A stretch of DNA of 64,000 bases from Thermobaculum terrenum ATCC BAA-798 (GTDB taxonomy: Bacteria; Chloroflexota; Chloroflexia; Thermobaculales; Thermobaculaceae). The notes under the pieces were generated by a model. It did not search any database and was not told the origin of the DNA. It saw only the letters and a program-made list of their open reading frames with translations. Below, in pieces: positions 50,281 through 59,442 of this stretch. Position numbers and translations under genes: made by a program. Position 1 is the first letter of the stretch, and the number at the start of each line of letters is the position of its first letter. The stretch lies in assembly GCF_000025005.1 (NCBI RefSeq), contig NC_013526.1, positions 930,001 through 994,000 of the forward strand, read 5' to 3'.

Positions 50281-53097
50281 CTACCGCTTCTCCAGGGCGC
50301 CTATATCGGGCGCACTTCCCAGATAGGTCCTGCCCCGCAGGTCAGAGATGTTGGGGACGGGAACCCCGGCGTCGACCAGGGGGGAATCATCCGGGAGAGA
50401 GAGGTCGCCCCTTGGGGCTCCCGGGATGTCTGGCAGCTGGATGAAGCTGCCCGAGAGGTTGGTGTGTTCCCCCTGACCGCTGTCCCGCCTGTAGGCGCCC
50501 ACATCCTTCGTGTACCGGTTGCCTCCGTACCCCAGCCCCCGAGTGGTATCGGTGGTCGCGAAGTAGTCGTAGTCCTCGTTCCACTTCCCGGTCTGCTCAT
50601 GCTCTCCGTAGTACTCGTCCGGCGACCAGATCGCTCCCAATGCATCCTTGTGAGGGCTCTCGCTACCGGCATCTATCCTGATCACCCTGCCGCCCTCACC
50701 GATAGCTTCCAGACCCGACAGGAGGGCGTTGTCCACCAGGCTCTTGAAAGTTATGTCGAGCGACTTATCCTTCACCTCGGTCTCAAAGCTGCGGTCGACT
50801 GCCGTCAGGGGTCCCGCTACCTGCGCTATGTCGAAGCGGTGCAGCACCCGTTCCCCTTCCAGGTACACGTCGAAGAGCCTCTGCCCGGGCTCTGAGTGGA
50901 AGGTCTCGGCGAACTTCAGCACCACCTTGTACTCGCCGTTGGGCACTGGGATGTGGTAGTCGAAATCCCCGTACCTCCCTTGCTGATAGATCTCGTCGTC
51001 CCGCGTGCCCTTGATATCGCTCGTGGTGCCCTTGGTGATCTTGCCCGCCATGGAGGTGCTGGAGTTGCCGGGCGCCGAGAAGGCGTACCTGGTGGCCACG
51101 AACAGGTTGTTGCGCAGCCAGAAGTGCTCCTGGCTGCCCCCGCCGCTTCCGAACTGGGCCCCACCGTTGGCCTCCGGCCTGTTCGTCCAAAAGGTGTTGT
51201 GCACCACGTATATCAGGCCCGGACCGGAGCTGGTGCCGGAGTACTTGAACCCCGTGACGCCGACCCCCTTGTTGCCGGTGAGGTCGGCCCCCACGCCATC
51301 GTTGCCCAGCTGCCACACCTGGTTACGGAAGAAGTAGGCCGGGCCATCGCTCAGCGGAGCTGTGGAGAGCGCCACCGAGGCGTGCTCTATCCTGTTGCGC
51401 CAAGCCTTGAAGTTGATGGATGGCCCGTCGATCTCGATCGCATCGTCCGCTATCTGGGAGATGAGGTTATCGTGGACGTCCTGGTTGTAGCCGGCGTAGC
51501 GGTCGTAGTCCTTCTGGTAGCCGGGGGAGACGCCGTTAAAGTAGCCCCTGATGGTGTTGTACCGGACGACCAGGGCATTGGCGCCACCCCTCCCCCACAC
51601 GGCGGTCGTCTCGGCCTCGGCCCCTATCCTGCTCCAACTACTCTTGCCGTCCCTGAGCAGCAGGGCCCCCTTGATGAAGGGCCAGGGGATGGCGGGCATC
51701 GAGGGATCGTCGGACCAGGTGCCCTGGTCCTCGAAGAGGTTACGCTCGACCACGTGGTGAGTGGGATACCTGTAGCGAGGCTTCTGAGCCGCTCGGTAGA
51801 CCACGCTGGCGCCCTGGAACAGGTTGTGATCCACCATGCCGTGGTCGGCGTTGGGGTCGAACACCACATCGGAGAGCCTGACCTCGAACCCTGACAGGTG
51901 CACGTTGTCGGCATCGAACACCGTGTCGCCATTGAGCTCGCCCGTGGAGCCCTTGAGCCACACATACTGCGTGTTAGGGTCCACGTCGCCGGGCAACCGC
52001 AGGTAGACGTCACTCCCGAAGGCCGCGAACCCGTAGTTGTAAGAGCGGTTGGTGTAGAGGATCTCCGTCCAGCCCTCAGGAGCCTCCATCGTGAAGCCCT
52101 CGGAGGCGCCGTCCTTGATATCCCACTTGGCCACCCGGCGCAGGGGGGAGTCGCGCGAGGGGGCAAAGGCCATCTGGACCACGCCCTCCACCGGCGCGCC
52201 CTTCCAGGCCCATATGGAGAATGACTGCCCGGTCGCGGGGCCTTTAAGGGTCACTCTGCGCCAGGGGGCCTCATGCTCACCCCCGCTCCCTCGGGGGAAG
52301 GCTATCACCGCGGGCTCTATGATCGCGCGCTTGCCCTCGTTGATCGGATTGCGGTCATCGTCCACCGCGGGATACTGCGCCACAAGCGTCAGGGGCTTGT
52401 CCCTCTCCACAGCCGGAGGGGCGTACGATCCGGGCCCCACCTGCACCACAGCTCCTGGTGGGGCGTCCTCGAAGGCCTTCTCCAGGGTGCGCCAGGCGGA
52501 GGTGGGCGATCGGCCATCGGCCTCGTCGCTGCCGTCGGCGCGCACGAAGTAGGTCGGCCTGAGGTCCGCGGGCGCAGGGTTGTCCTCCGGCCAGGTGGTC
52601 ACCTCCTGAGAGACGACCGCCCGCCCCACCACCCCGTCGGGGTCCTCCACGGAAGCCTTGATCTCGTACTTGGTCCCGGGGGCCAGCAGGAGGATGGATC
52701 CATAGAAAGCCTCACCCTGCACGCGCCAGGGGGGCAGGGCATCCCGCCAAGGCGAGTCGCCGCTCCGGAACTGCAGCTGCACACGCGCGTTGCCGTCGGC
52801 ATCCCCATCAAAAGGCAGCTCCACCGCCACGCTGTTGTAGGTGGGCTGGAGCCTCATCCCCTGCAACCGGATGGAGCCTGTGGAGCTGCTAGATGAAGGC
52901 CCCCCGGAGGGTGTGGGGGTGGGCAGAGGCTGGGCAGCGGTCGGGGTAGCTGCCGCCTGCGTGCTCGCCCGTACCGTGGGCGTGGGGCGGCTGCGAGGTT
53001 CCCCGTGCCTGCCCAGCGAACATCCCGTCAGGGCCAATACAAGGCCCAGCACCAGGATCGCGAGCAAGCGGAACCCTCGTGGGCGATAGTAGCTCAA
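50281..53097 (-). CDS. Beta-helix lipoprotein with inserted, circularly permuted malectin-like domain
   Basis: 938 residues from TTG at 53097, 7 nt after AGGAGG. The N-terminus (FRLLAILVLGLVLALTGC) is a lipobox. A fibronectin-like region and the DUF1565 start YFVRADGSDEADGRS lead into a long parallel beta-helix, paralogous to the protein at 27428. At about residues 680-836 a malectin-like domain interrupts the helix. Its C-terminal part (KITKGTTSDIKGTRDDEIYQ through LLSGLEAIGEGG) comes before its N-terminal part (VIRIDAGSESPHKDALG, WSPDEYYGE), the reverse of the normal order. The helix then resumes with WNEDYDYFATTDTTRG. It is probably cell-surface carbohydrate binding or processing; it closes the polysaccharide cluster. 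Confidence 0.87.
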   Translation of the reverse strand: MSYYRPRGFRLLAILVLGLVLALTGCSLGRHGEPRSRPTPTVRASTQAAATPTAAQPLPTPTPSGGPSSSSSTGSIRLQGMRLQPTYNSVAVELPFDGDADGNARVQLQFRSGDSPWRDALPPWRVQGEAFYGSILLLAPGTKYEIKASVEDPDGVVGRAVVSQEVTTWPEDNPAPADLRPTYFVRADGSDEADGRSPTSAWRTLEKAFEDAPPGAVVQVGPGSYAPPAVERDKPLTLVAQYPAVDDDRNPINEGKRAIIEPAVIAFPRGSGGEHEAPWRRVTLKGPATGQSFSIWAWKGAPVEGVVQMAFAPSRDSPLRRVAKWDIKDGASEGFTMEAPEGWTEILYTNRSYNYGFAAFGSDVYLRLPGDVDPNTQYVWLKGSTGELNGDTVFDADNVHLSGFEVRLSDVVFDPNADHGMVDHNLFQGASVVYRAAQKPRYRYPTHHVVERNLFEDQGTWSDDPSMPAIPWPFIKGALLLRDGKSSWSRIGAEAETTAVWGRGGANALVVRYNTIRGYFNGVSPGYQKDYDRYAGYNQDVHDNLISQIADDAIEIDGPSINFKAWRNRIEHASVALSTAPLSDGPAYFFRNQVWQLGNDGVGADLTGNKGVGVTGFKYSGTSSGPGLIYVVHNTFWTNRPEANGGAQFGSGGGSQEHFWLRNNLFVATRYAFSAPGNSSTSMAGKITKGTTSDIKGTRDDEIYQQGRYGDFDYHIPVPNGEYKVVLKFAETFHSEPGQRLFDVYLEGERVLHRFDIAQVAGPLTAVDRSFETEVKDKSLDITFKSLVDNALLSGLEAIGEGGRVIRIDAGSESPHKDALGAIWSPDEYYGEHEQTGKWNEDYDYFATTDTTRGLGYGGNRYTKDVGAYRRDSGQGEHTNLSGSFIQLPDIPGAPRGDLSLPDDSPLVDAGVPVPNISDLRGRTYLGSAPDIGALEKR

Positions 53098-53231
53098 ACA
53101 TCGACCTCCTAGCTTTTGACCGCCTCCATCTCCCGATTGTACCTTGGGGGCGTGTCCCCGATGTTGATTTTGGGGATAGGGAAGGTTGAGCGAAGGTGGC
53201 ACCCGGGCGAGCTGAGCTCCGCCCCCGCGGT

Positions 53232-54413
53232 TCAGGGAGAGGCTCCCTCATGGCCTGGCCCGCGCCTGAGGCAGCTGTACCCTATGACCAGTGGCCAGGC
53301 GAGCCCCCGGGCAAGGCCCAGCAGCGCGCCGCCAGCGCCTCCTCCGCCGGCACACAGGTAGGTGCGGTAGGCCCTCAGGACCCTGCCCGCGGGCTGCAGC
53401 ATGAGGCAGTAGGCCAGGCGAAACTGGTTGGCTCGGAGGTTGTCCACGGCTGGAGGTCGCAGGACCCATAGGGGCCCCGCGAGCCCGCGCACCACCGCCC
53501 TCCTGAAAGTCCCCGGAGACAGGGAGCGCGTGACCCCGTCCGGCACGGGCGTACCCAGGAGTTCCCTGGCATGGGACAGGGCGAAGAACAGGAGGGTCTG
53601 GGCTCGCCAGCGCCGGGCTATGCGCTCCACCAGCTGCCAGTCGGGACGCTCCTGCCTGACCAGCCGGTCGATATCCACCAGCAGCCTGAGGAGCCCCGTG
53701 TCGTGCTTTGGCAGGTGCAACGCCAGGAAGACGAGCAGCTCCTCCGATGGCAGGCTCATCTCGCCGCGAGGCTCGCGGGTCTGCTGGGCCCTCGCCCACA
53801 GTCTCTCCAGGTCCACGGGCACGAAGCTTGGGTCTGTGAGGTTCCAGTGCAGCTCCACCACATGTCCGCCGTGTGCCGATGCCCTGGCTAGCGGCACACC
53901 GTGGAAGGGATGCGAGAGCTGGCCAGGCCTGGGTTCTCCGAGAGGAGAGTATCCCATGGCGCGCAGGATCTCGCAGGCCCTCTCCCTGTCCCCCGGCTTC
54001 ACCAGGAGGTCTATATCCCCGCACCTGCGGGCATCCAGCCCCGGGTAGAGCCGCCTGAGCAGGCTCACGCCCTTGAGCGGGATCACCGCCACCCCCTCAT
54101 CCTGCAGCGCTCGCTCTATCCTGTCCAGCTCGGCGGCCGCGGACATGTTGGCCATCATCACCAGCAGCCTGCGCTCCTGGATGTTGGACAGCACCTCCGG
54201 GGGCGCGCAGGCTCTCACCGCGCTCCACAGCGGGCTGTACGGCAGGACCGGGACCACATCCTGGCTGTGGGCTATGGCGAGCAGGCGCGGCCAGTCGAAA
54301 GGCTGCGACAGCAGGTGGGCTGCCTGCTCATCGGCCCGGCTGCCGGGCTCGGCGCTGGCCAGCAGGAGCAGCAGGCGCTCCTCGGGGGTCAACTTGTAGG
54401 AGTCAGCTGGCAT
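53232..54413 (-). CDS. Nucleotidyltransferase-family protein (NTP_transf_5 type)
   Basis: 393 residues. EGVAVIPLKGVSLLRRLYP and RRCGDIDLLVKPGDRERAC carry the fold and the DxD motif of the uncharacterised nucleotidyltransferase family common in surface-polysaccharide loci. GHVVELHWNLTDPSFVP and LVFLALHLPKHDTGLLRLLVDI follow as usual. The start at 54413 overlaps the end of the glycosyltransferase gene by 11 bp, so translation is coupled. The role of the family is not settled; the context suggests transfer or modification of a polysaccharide residue. Confidence 0.83.
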   Translation of the reverse strand: MPADSYKLTPEERLLLLLASAEPGSRADEQAAHLLSQPFDWPRLLAIAHSQDVVPVLPYSPLWSAVRACAPPEVLSNIQERRLLVMMANMSAAAELDRIERALQDEGVAVIPLKGVSLLRRLYPGLDARRCGDIDLLVKPGDRERACEILRAMGYSPLGEPRPGQLSHPFHGVPLARASAHGGHVVELHWNLTDPSFVPVDLERLWARAQQTREPRGEMSLPSEELLVFLALHLPKHDTGLLRLLVDIDRLVRQERPDWQLVERIARRWRAQTLLFFALSHARELLGTPVPDGVTRSLSPGTFRRAVVRGLAGPLWVLRPPAVDNLRANQFRLAYCLMLQPAGRVLRAYRTYLCAGGGGAGGALLGLARGLAWPLVIGYSCLRRGPGHEGASP

Positions 54414-55617
54414 CGACCTCCCTCGCCACGTCCAGGGCCGGGGCGCTCTCACTACCCGCCAGCAGCCCCTCGTACACGCCCAGGTAGACCTTCTTCTGCT
54501 CCGACCATCTGTAGCGGGCATATAGCTCAGAAGCCCGCTTGACCATGCTCGCCCTGCGCTCGGGGTCACGATGCAGCCCCACCAGCACCCGGGCCAGATC
54601 CTGGGGATCGCCGGGTCGGAAGTACGCCACAGCACCCTCCGGGAAGTAGCGCTCGAAGGTCTCCCAGCGGGATATCACGACCGGCACGCCCAGCGCCACG
54701 TACTCCATCAGCTTGTTGGGCAGCACGAGGTCGTTCAGCATGCCCACGTACCCCACATCGGCCGTCGCCAACGTGGACAGCAGCTCTTCCAGCTCGACGA
54801 AGCCGCGGAAGATAACCCTGCCCTCCAGCCCCAGCCCGGCCACCTGCTCCCGCAGGCGGTGCTCGTACTCCCCCTTGCCAAAGATCTGGAGCTCGGCGTT
54901 CGGCACGCTCTCCAGGAAGATGGGCAACGCATCGATCAGGGTCTGGATGCCGTACCTCTCCAGGATGGAACCATGGGTCACGATACGAAAGACGTCCCGG
55001 TCCTTCCTCGCGGCCTCGGGAGGCTTGAACACCGCATCGTCGGCGGAGTTCAGCACGACCGTGAGCCTGGAGGGGTCGGCTCCCCGCGAGAGCGCCAGCC
55101 TCCTGGGCAGCTCCTGGGTAACTATCACCTGATCCGCGAGCTTGTAGGTCACGCTCTCCAGGGCCCCGAGCGCCCGCACCACCGGGTGGTCGGCGGGCAG
55201 TCCCTTCAGGTAAGCCAGCAACTCGGGCATGTTGTCGAACACGTAGAACACGATCGGCGTGCCGGTGAGCTTGGGCACGAGCGCGGTGAAGATCAGGATG
55301 TCGGGCATGTTGTCCACCTCGACCACGTCGAACCCCTTGATGAGGTGCAGCCAAGACACCTGCAGGAAGGCCAGCAGCGCGAACGAGGTGTACTCCCATA
55401 AGTAGCGCAGGGGAGAGCCCCTACGGTGCTCGACCGGCATGCGGAGCACCCGCACCCCGTTGATCTCCTCCCTGGCCGGCTGCCCCTTGCGTCGGAGGAC
55501 TATGACCGTCACCTCATACCCGGCCTGGGCCAGGGCCTCAGCATCCCTGCGCACGTGCGTGTCGGGATAGTAGTTGTGGCGCACTATGCAGATCGACCTG
55601 CGAGCTCTACCTCTCAT
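54403..55617 (-). CDS. GT4-family glycosyltransferase
   Basis: 404 residues. A GT-B fold: N-terminal Rossmann half (ICIVRHNYYPDTHVRRDAEALA), middle VVEVDNMPDILIF, and a C-terminal half with THGSILERYG, LQIFGKGEYEHRLRE and PNKLMEYVALGVPVVISRWE, the donor-binding E-x7-E-like region of family 4. The ATG at 55617 follows GAGAGGTATCC. It overlaps the upstream gene's end by 11 bp. The sugar donor cannot be deduced. Confidence 0.88.
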   Translation of the reverse strand: MRGRARRSICIVRHNYYPDTHVRRDAEALAQAGYEVTVIVLRRKGQPAREEINGVRVLRMPVEHRRGSPLRYLWEYTSFALLAFLQVSWLHLIKGFDVVEVDNMPDILIFTALVPKLTGTPIVFYVFDNMPELLAYLKGLPADHPVVRALGALESVTYKLADQVIVTQELPRRLALSRGADPSRLTVVLNSADDAVFKPPEAARKDRDVFRIVTHGSILERYGIQTLIDALPIFLESVPNAELQIFGKGEYEHRLREQVAGLGLEGRVIFRGFVELEELLSTLATADVGYVGMLNDLVLPNKLMEYVALGVPVVISRWETFERYFPEGAVAYFRPGDPQDLARVLVGLHRDPERRASMVKRASELYARYRWSEQKKVYLGVYEGLLAGSESAPALDVAREVDAS

Positions 55618-56584
55618 GTACTGGATACCTCTCAACGGTTTCTCTCACGCCCAGGGCGTGCCTGTACACCTGCAGCACCTGCAGGGCCACGTGCTCCCGC
55701 GACAGGTGCCCTATGTGCTCCCTGCCATTGGTACGCCTTGGACTTACGAGCACCTTCACCAGCGCATCCGCTATGAGCTGCGGGTCGCGCTCCACCAGGT
55801 AGCAGCCCTCGGTCCCGCTGACCACCTCGGGCACGTCTCCGACCCTCACGGAGACCACTGGCAGGTTGCACGCCATCGCCTCCTTGACGACCATGGGGGA
55901 GCCCTCCAGGTCTGAGGTGAGCACCAGCGCATCGCAGGCGTTCATGTAGATCGGCACCAGATCGTGGGGCTTGCCGGTGAGCAGCACGAGCTCGGCCTCC
56001 GGCAGGTAGGTCTTGACGTGCTCCATGGACCTCTCCACGAGGTCGAACCTCTTCTCGGGGCGCCAGTAGTCCCCGGCCCACAGCACGAGCGGCACACCCT
56101 GTGGCAGGCCCGCACGCTCCCGCGCCTCGCTCCTGGGCATGGGGTGGAAGACCTTCAGGTCCACGCCACAGGGGATGACCCACCCGTCCGCGTCCCCAAG
56201 GGTGCTCCTCACCTCCTCGGTAACGTGGATGACCTCATCGAAGAGCGGCGTCATGATCCTGCACAGCGGCGCCTGCCAGGGGGGTTGACCCAGCACCTCC
56301 GGACCGTGGTGGGTGAGCACCACCTTGTATCCCCACTGCGCGCGGGCCACCACGCCTGCCAGGACGTAGTGCGCGTGGATGAGATCGTATCTGCGCCGCA
56401 GCAGCCTGTACCAGAACCTGGGGAAAGCCCACAGGTAATTCCAGGTGCTCTTGCGCCCGTTGAAGTACAGGACGTCCACGTCCACGCCCAGTTCCCTGAG
56501 CGACTCCACCTGGTCGTGCACGAAGGTGCCGAAGGAGGGCATGTCCTCCGTGGGGTACATGTTGGTCACCACCAGCACTCTCAT
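55607..56584 (-). CDS. GT4-family glycosyltransferase
   Basis: 325 residues. MRVLVVTNMYPTEDMPSFG is the classical start of a GT4 enzyme, followed by LIHAHYVLAGVVA, VLTHHGPEVLG, and the C-terminal ALVLTSDLEGSPMVVKEAMA with the E-x7-E donor-site acid pair. GGAGGAGGAA precedes the ATG at 56584, which overlaps the upstream stop by 4 bp. It is a member of the same cluster as the other two GT4 genes. Confidence 0.9.
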   Translation of the reverse strand: MRVLVVTNMYPTEDMPSFGTFVHDQVESLRELGVDVDVLYFNGRKSTWNYLWAFPRFWYRLLRRRYDLIHAHYVLAGVVARAQWGYKVVLTHHGPEVLGQPPWQAPLCRIMTPLFDEVIHVTEEVRSTLGDADGWVIPCGVDLKVFHPMPRSEARERAGLPQGVPLVLWAGDYWRPEKRFDLVERSMEHVKTYLPEAELVLLTGKPHDLVPIYMNACDALVLTSDLEGSPMVVKEAMACNLPVVSVRVGDVPEVVSGTEGCYLVERDPQLIADALVKVLVSPRRTNGREHIGHLSREHVALQVLQVYRHALGVRETVERYPVHER

Positions 56585-58392
56585 CGAGCATTCCTCCTCC
56601 GCCACACTGGGTCGGGCACGTTCCTCTGACTGGGGTTGGATACGAACAGGGCGTTGAGCCAGGTCTCGAACCTGCCCATGTAGATCTGGAAAGCCTCCCG
56701 GATGATGGGATCGTTCAGGTCGGCGAAATCCCCGCGGCCCGGCACTACCCGCAGGCCGAACCTGTCCGCCAGCTCCAGATACAGCCGGCGCTCCGCATCC
56801 AGCTCGCTGTGCCAGGGTTCTTCGGGCTTACGTGCCCGGGCATCGGAGGGTTCCAGGTCGAGCAGGTAGCCCAGATCAGGCCTGGGGACGACCCTGAGCA
56901 TGAAGGCGATCGCGGCCCTGGTCATGCGGTCCTCCTTGGGCAGGGAGGCGAGCACCTCCACGGCAGCATCGTAGATGTAGCGATCGCACACCACTATCTT
57001 GCCAGTCCTGGCCCGCAGGTGCACGCCCACCAGGTAGCTGAGTACCTGGTCCAGCGCCACCCCCCAGGTCCACCCCCATCTAAGCAGCGGGTGGGCCAGC
57101 TCCCTGCGCCTGCGGAGCACGGCGTCCGGGTTGGAGGCGCGCCGATTCCTGCGGAGCAGCGCCCTGGCCCGGGAGGCCAGGGCCAGCAGGCCGGTGGAAC
57201 CTCCCCGGCACCAGAAGTACCTGGCCTGCAGCTCGCACAGGGAGAACGCCTCGGCCAGAGCCCTGGCGTGGGCCGTCTTGCCGGAGCCATCGATCCCGCT
57301 GAAGCTGACCACCATCCCCGCCTGTGGCCTTATGCCGGACTTCAGCTTGAGTCCCCACAGGAGCGTGAGCAGGGTGTCTCCGACCTTCTCCCTGGGGGAG
57401 CGTTCGAGATCGGACATTATCTTGCCGTAGTACAGCACCTTGCAGAACGGGTAGGAGAGATCCAGGGGCAGATCGACGCTCGCCGAGGACCTGATCGCCT
57501 CCAGCCGCCTCCAGACGAGCGGGCGCGCCCGTGCTACCTGCTCGAACCGCTCGAGCTGGCCAGGGGGCACCAAGCTGTGACCGAACATGGCGTGCTCCAC
57601 CCAGGAGGACACCAGTAGCATGAAGGCCAGGCCTTCCTTCCAGCCGCGGCGGCCCGCCACGTCCAGCATGTAGCCCCAGTCGATCTGAGGCGCGGACTCG
57701 AGGGCGTGCCGCACCCTCATCACATCCACCAGGCGCAGCTCCTTGTTCTCGTAACAGGCGTGGGCCAGGTTGATCAGGATGGCGTCCTCGGGGGAAGGCA
57801 CGTTCACGCCGGGATCATCCGTCGTGGGCCTCATCCTCTCCCAGACGAGGGCGTCATCGAGGAAGCCCACGAACCAGGCTATGCGCTCGTGCACGTGTAT
57901 GGCCGAGACGCACCTGCCGTCGTGAAACCTGCGGAATAGGTACTTGCCGGGCTCCTCGACGTTGCGCACCTCCACGTACCCCATCTGCCTGAGCACCTCT
58001 CGGGCGACGTAGGCCTCCTCCGGCCTGAACAGGACGTCTATGTTGTCGCTGGTGTGCGGGAAGGACGGGTAGCTACCGGCCGACTTGATCATCAGGCAGC
58101 TGACGCCCCGCTCCAGCCAGGCGAGGCGCGCGAGCTCGAACTCCCCGCGCTGGGTATCGTACCAGGCCCTCTCCTCACAGAGGGCATCCAGGAAGTCGGG
58201 ATCCTCGCGCAACCAGCTGGGGGCACGGTGGGACAGGGCCAGCAGCGGGTACTTGTTCCTGCGCAGCCACCGCACCAGGGGCTGCACCGAGAGATCATCC
58301 GGGGGTGGGGCCAGCTCTCCGTGGGCGTGCAGGCTGGCGAACACCTCCAGCTCTCTCGATAGCTTGCTGCTCGGGAGGGTCAGCGCGATCAT
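56581..58392 (-). CDS. Fusion of nucleotidyltransferase-like and thymidylate-kinase-like domains
   Basis: 603 residues. The first about 360 residues resemble the NTP_transf_5 nucleotidyltransferase-like family (CLMIKSAGSYPSFPHTSDNI, VLFRPEEAYVAREVLRQMGY, EDAILINLAHACYENKELRL). From about residue 364 a P-loop kinase domain begins with VSFSGIDGSGKTAHARALA, and VVCDRYIYDAAVEVLA supplies the DRY-type motif of thymidylate kinases. The LID-like Arg segment is at SDARARKPEEPWHSELDAE. The fusion suggests a nucleotide- or sugar-phosphate kinase joined to a transferase serving the polysaccharide. It abuts the epimerase gene upstream with no gap. Confidence 0.82.
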   Translation of the reverse strand: MIALTLPSSKLSRELEVFASLHAHGELAPPPDDLSVQPLVRWLRRNKYPLLALSHRAPSWLREDPDFLDALCEERAWYDTQRGEFELARLAWLERGVSCLMIKSAGSYPSFPHTSDNIDVLFRPEEAYVAREVLRQMGYVEVRNVEEPGKYLFRRFHDGRCVSAIHVHERIAWFVGFLDDALVWERMRPTTDDPGVNVPSPEDAILINLAHACYENKELRLVDVMRVRHALESAPQIDWGYMLDVAGRRGWKEGLAFMLLVSSWVEHAMFGHSLVPPGQLERFEQVARARPLVWRRLEAIRSSASVDLPLDLSYPFCKVLYYGKIMSDLERSPREKVGDTLLTLLWGLKLKSGIRPQAGMVVSFSGIDGSGKTAHARALAEAFSLCELQARYFWCRGGSTGLLALASRARALLRRNRRASNPDAVLRRRRELAHPLLRWGWTWGVALDQVLSYLVGVHLRARTGKIVVCDRYIYDAAVEVLASLPKEDRMTRAAIAFMLRVVPRPDLGYLLDLEPSDARARKPEEPWHSELDAERRLYLELADRFGLRVVPGRGDFADLNDPIIREAFQIYMGRFETWLNALFVSNPSQRNVPDPVWRRRNAR

Positions 58393-59442
58393 CTAGACGA
58401 CCTCCAGGGGGGAGGCATGGCGCCGCCTTGCGGCCTCGAGCACCCTCCTAAAGCCCTCTTCAAGGCTGATGGAGGGAGCCCAGCCCAACAGCTGCCTTGC
58501 CCGGGACGGGTCGGCGTAGCGCGCCTGCACCCCCACGGGCTTGTCCACCAGGGGCTTGATCTCGGGCTCGTAGCCTTCCAGGCGCGCGAACATCGCGGCA
58601 ACCTCCAGGAAAGTGGTGAGCTTGCCGGAGCCTATGTTCACCGCGCTGCCGTCGCTTATGACCTCCACGGCCCTGAGCATGGCCTCCACGCAGTCATCGA
58701 TGTGCACGAAGTCCCTGCCCTGTTGGCCGGAGCCCCACACGGTCAGTGGATCCTCCCTGCGGGCTGCCCTCGCGGCGATGGCGGGCACAGGGTAGGACTC
58801 ATCCTGATCCTCGCCGTACCCCGAGAACGGCCTGACGCAGGCCACATGCAGGCCGTACTTCTGGGCTGCGATCCTGGCGAGGTACTCACCCGTGAGCTTG
58901 GCCCAGCCATAGGTCATGTCGGGCATGCCCAGGCGCCCCCGCTCGAAGTCGATCATGTCCTCCCTCAGGGCCACGTGCCCCTCGCTCTCCTGCAGGTCTA
59001 CAGGGTAGGCCGCGCTCGAGCTGGCGTACAGCACCCGATCGGGATTGGCCCTTATCGCCCAGTTGAAGAACTCGGCGTCTATGGAGAGGTCGGTGGCCAC
59101 CGCGAGCGGGTCTCCATCTATCTTCATCCTGCCTCCCACCACGGCGGCCAGATGGCACACCAGGTTAAAGGGAGGCAGCATACGGGCATCGATCGCTGCC
59201 CTCAGCACCTGTCGGACATCGCCCGGGATGAAGGTCAAGCTGGCACCGCCCGGACAGACGTAGGTCGCAGCGCCATCGGTCCGACGGATCGTGCGCACCG
59301 CCGGGACCCACCCTTCCGGAGGCTTGCCCGTGGAGGTGTTATCGATCACCCACACATCCCATCCCTCAGCTAGCAGCCGGCTTACCACGTGCCGGCCCAC
59401 GAACCCACAGCCACCTGTGACCAACGCGGTTCCACCGCTCAT
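58393..59442 (-). CDS. NAD-dependent sugar epimerase/dehydratase
   Basis: 349 residues from ATG 59442, 10 nt after AGGAGG. Extended SDR: cofactor loop TGGCGFVGRHV, VCHLAAVVGG, and the catalytic MTYGWAKLTGE (YxxxK). GRDFVHIDDCVEAM and SAVNIGSGK follow. This pattern is shared by GDP-mannose 3,5-epimerase-like, UDP-glucose 4-epimerase and related enzymes, and the exact activity is uncertain. It overlaps the upstream GT4 gene by 4 bp and is part of the sugar nucleotide arm of the polysaccharide cluster. Confidence 0.88.
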   Translation of the reverse strand: MSGGTALVTGGCGFVGRHVVSRLLAEGWDVWVIDNTSTGKPPEGWVPAVRTIRRTDGAATYVCPGGASLTFIPGDVRQVLRAAIDARMLPPFNLVCHLAAVVGGRMKIDGDPLAVATDLSIDAEFFNWAIRANPDRVLYASSSAAYPVDLQESEGHVALREDMIDFERGRLGMPDMTYGWAKLTGEYLARIAAQKYGLHVACVRPFSGYGEDQDESYPVPAIAARAARREDPLTVWGSGQQGRDFVHIDDCVEAMLRAVEVISDGSAVNIGSGKLTTFLEVAAMFARLEGYEPEIKPLVDKPVGVQARYADPSRARQLLGWAPSISLEEGFRRVLEAARRRHASPLEVV

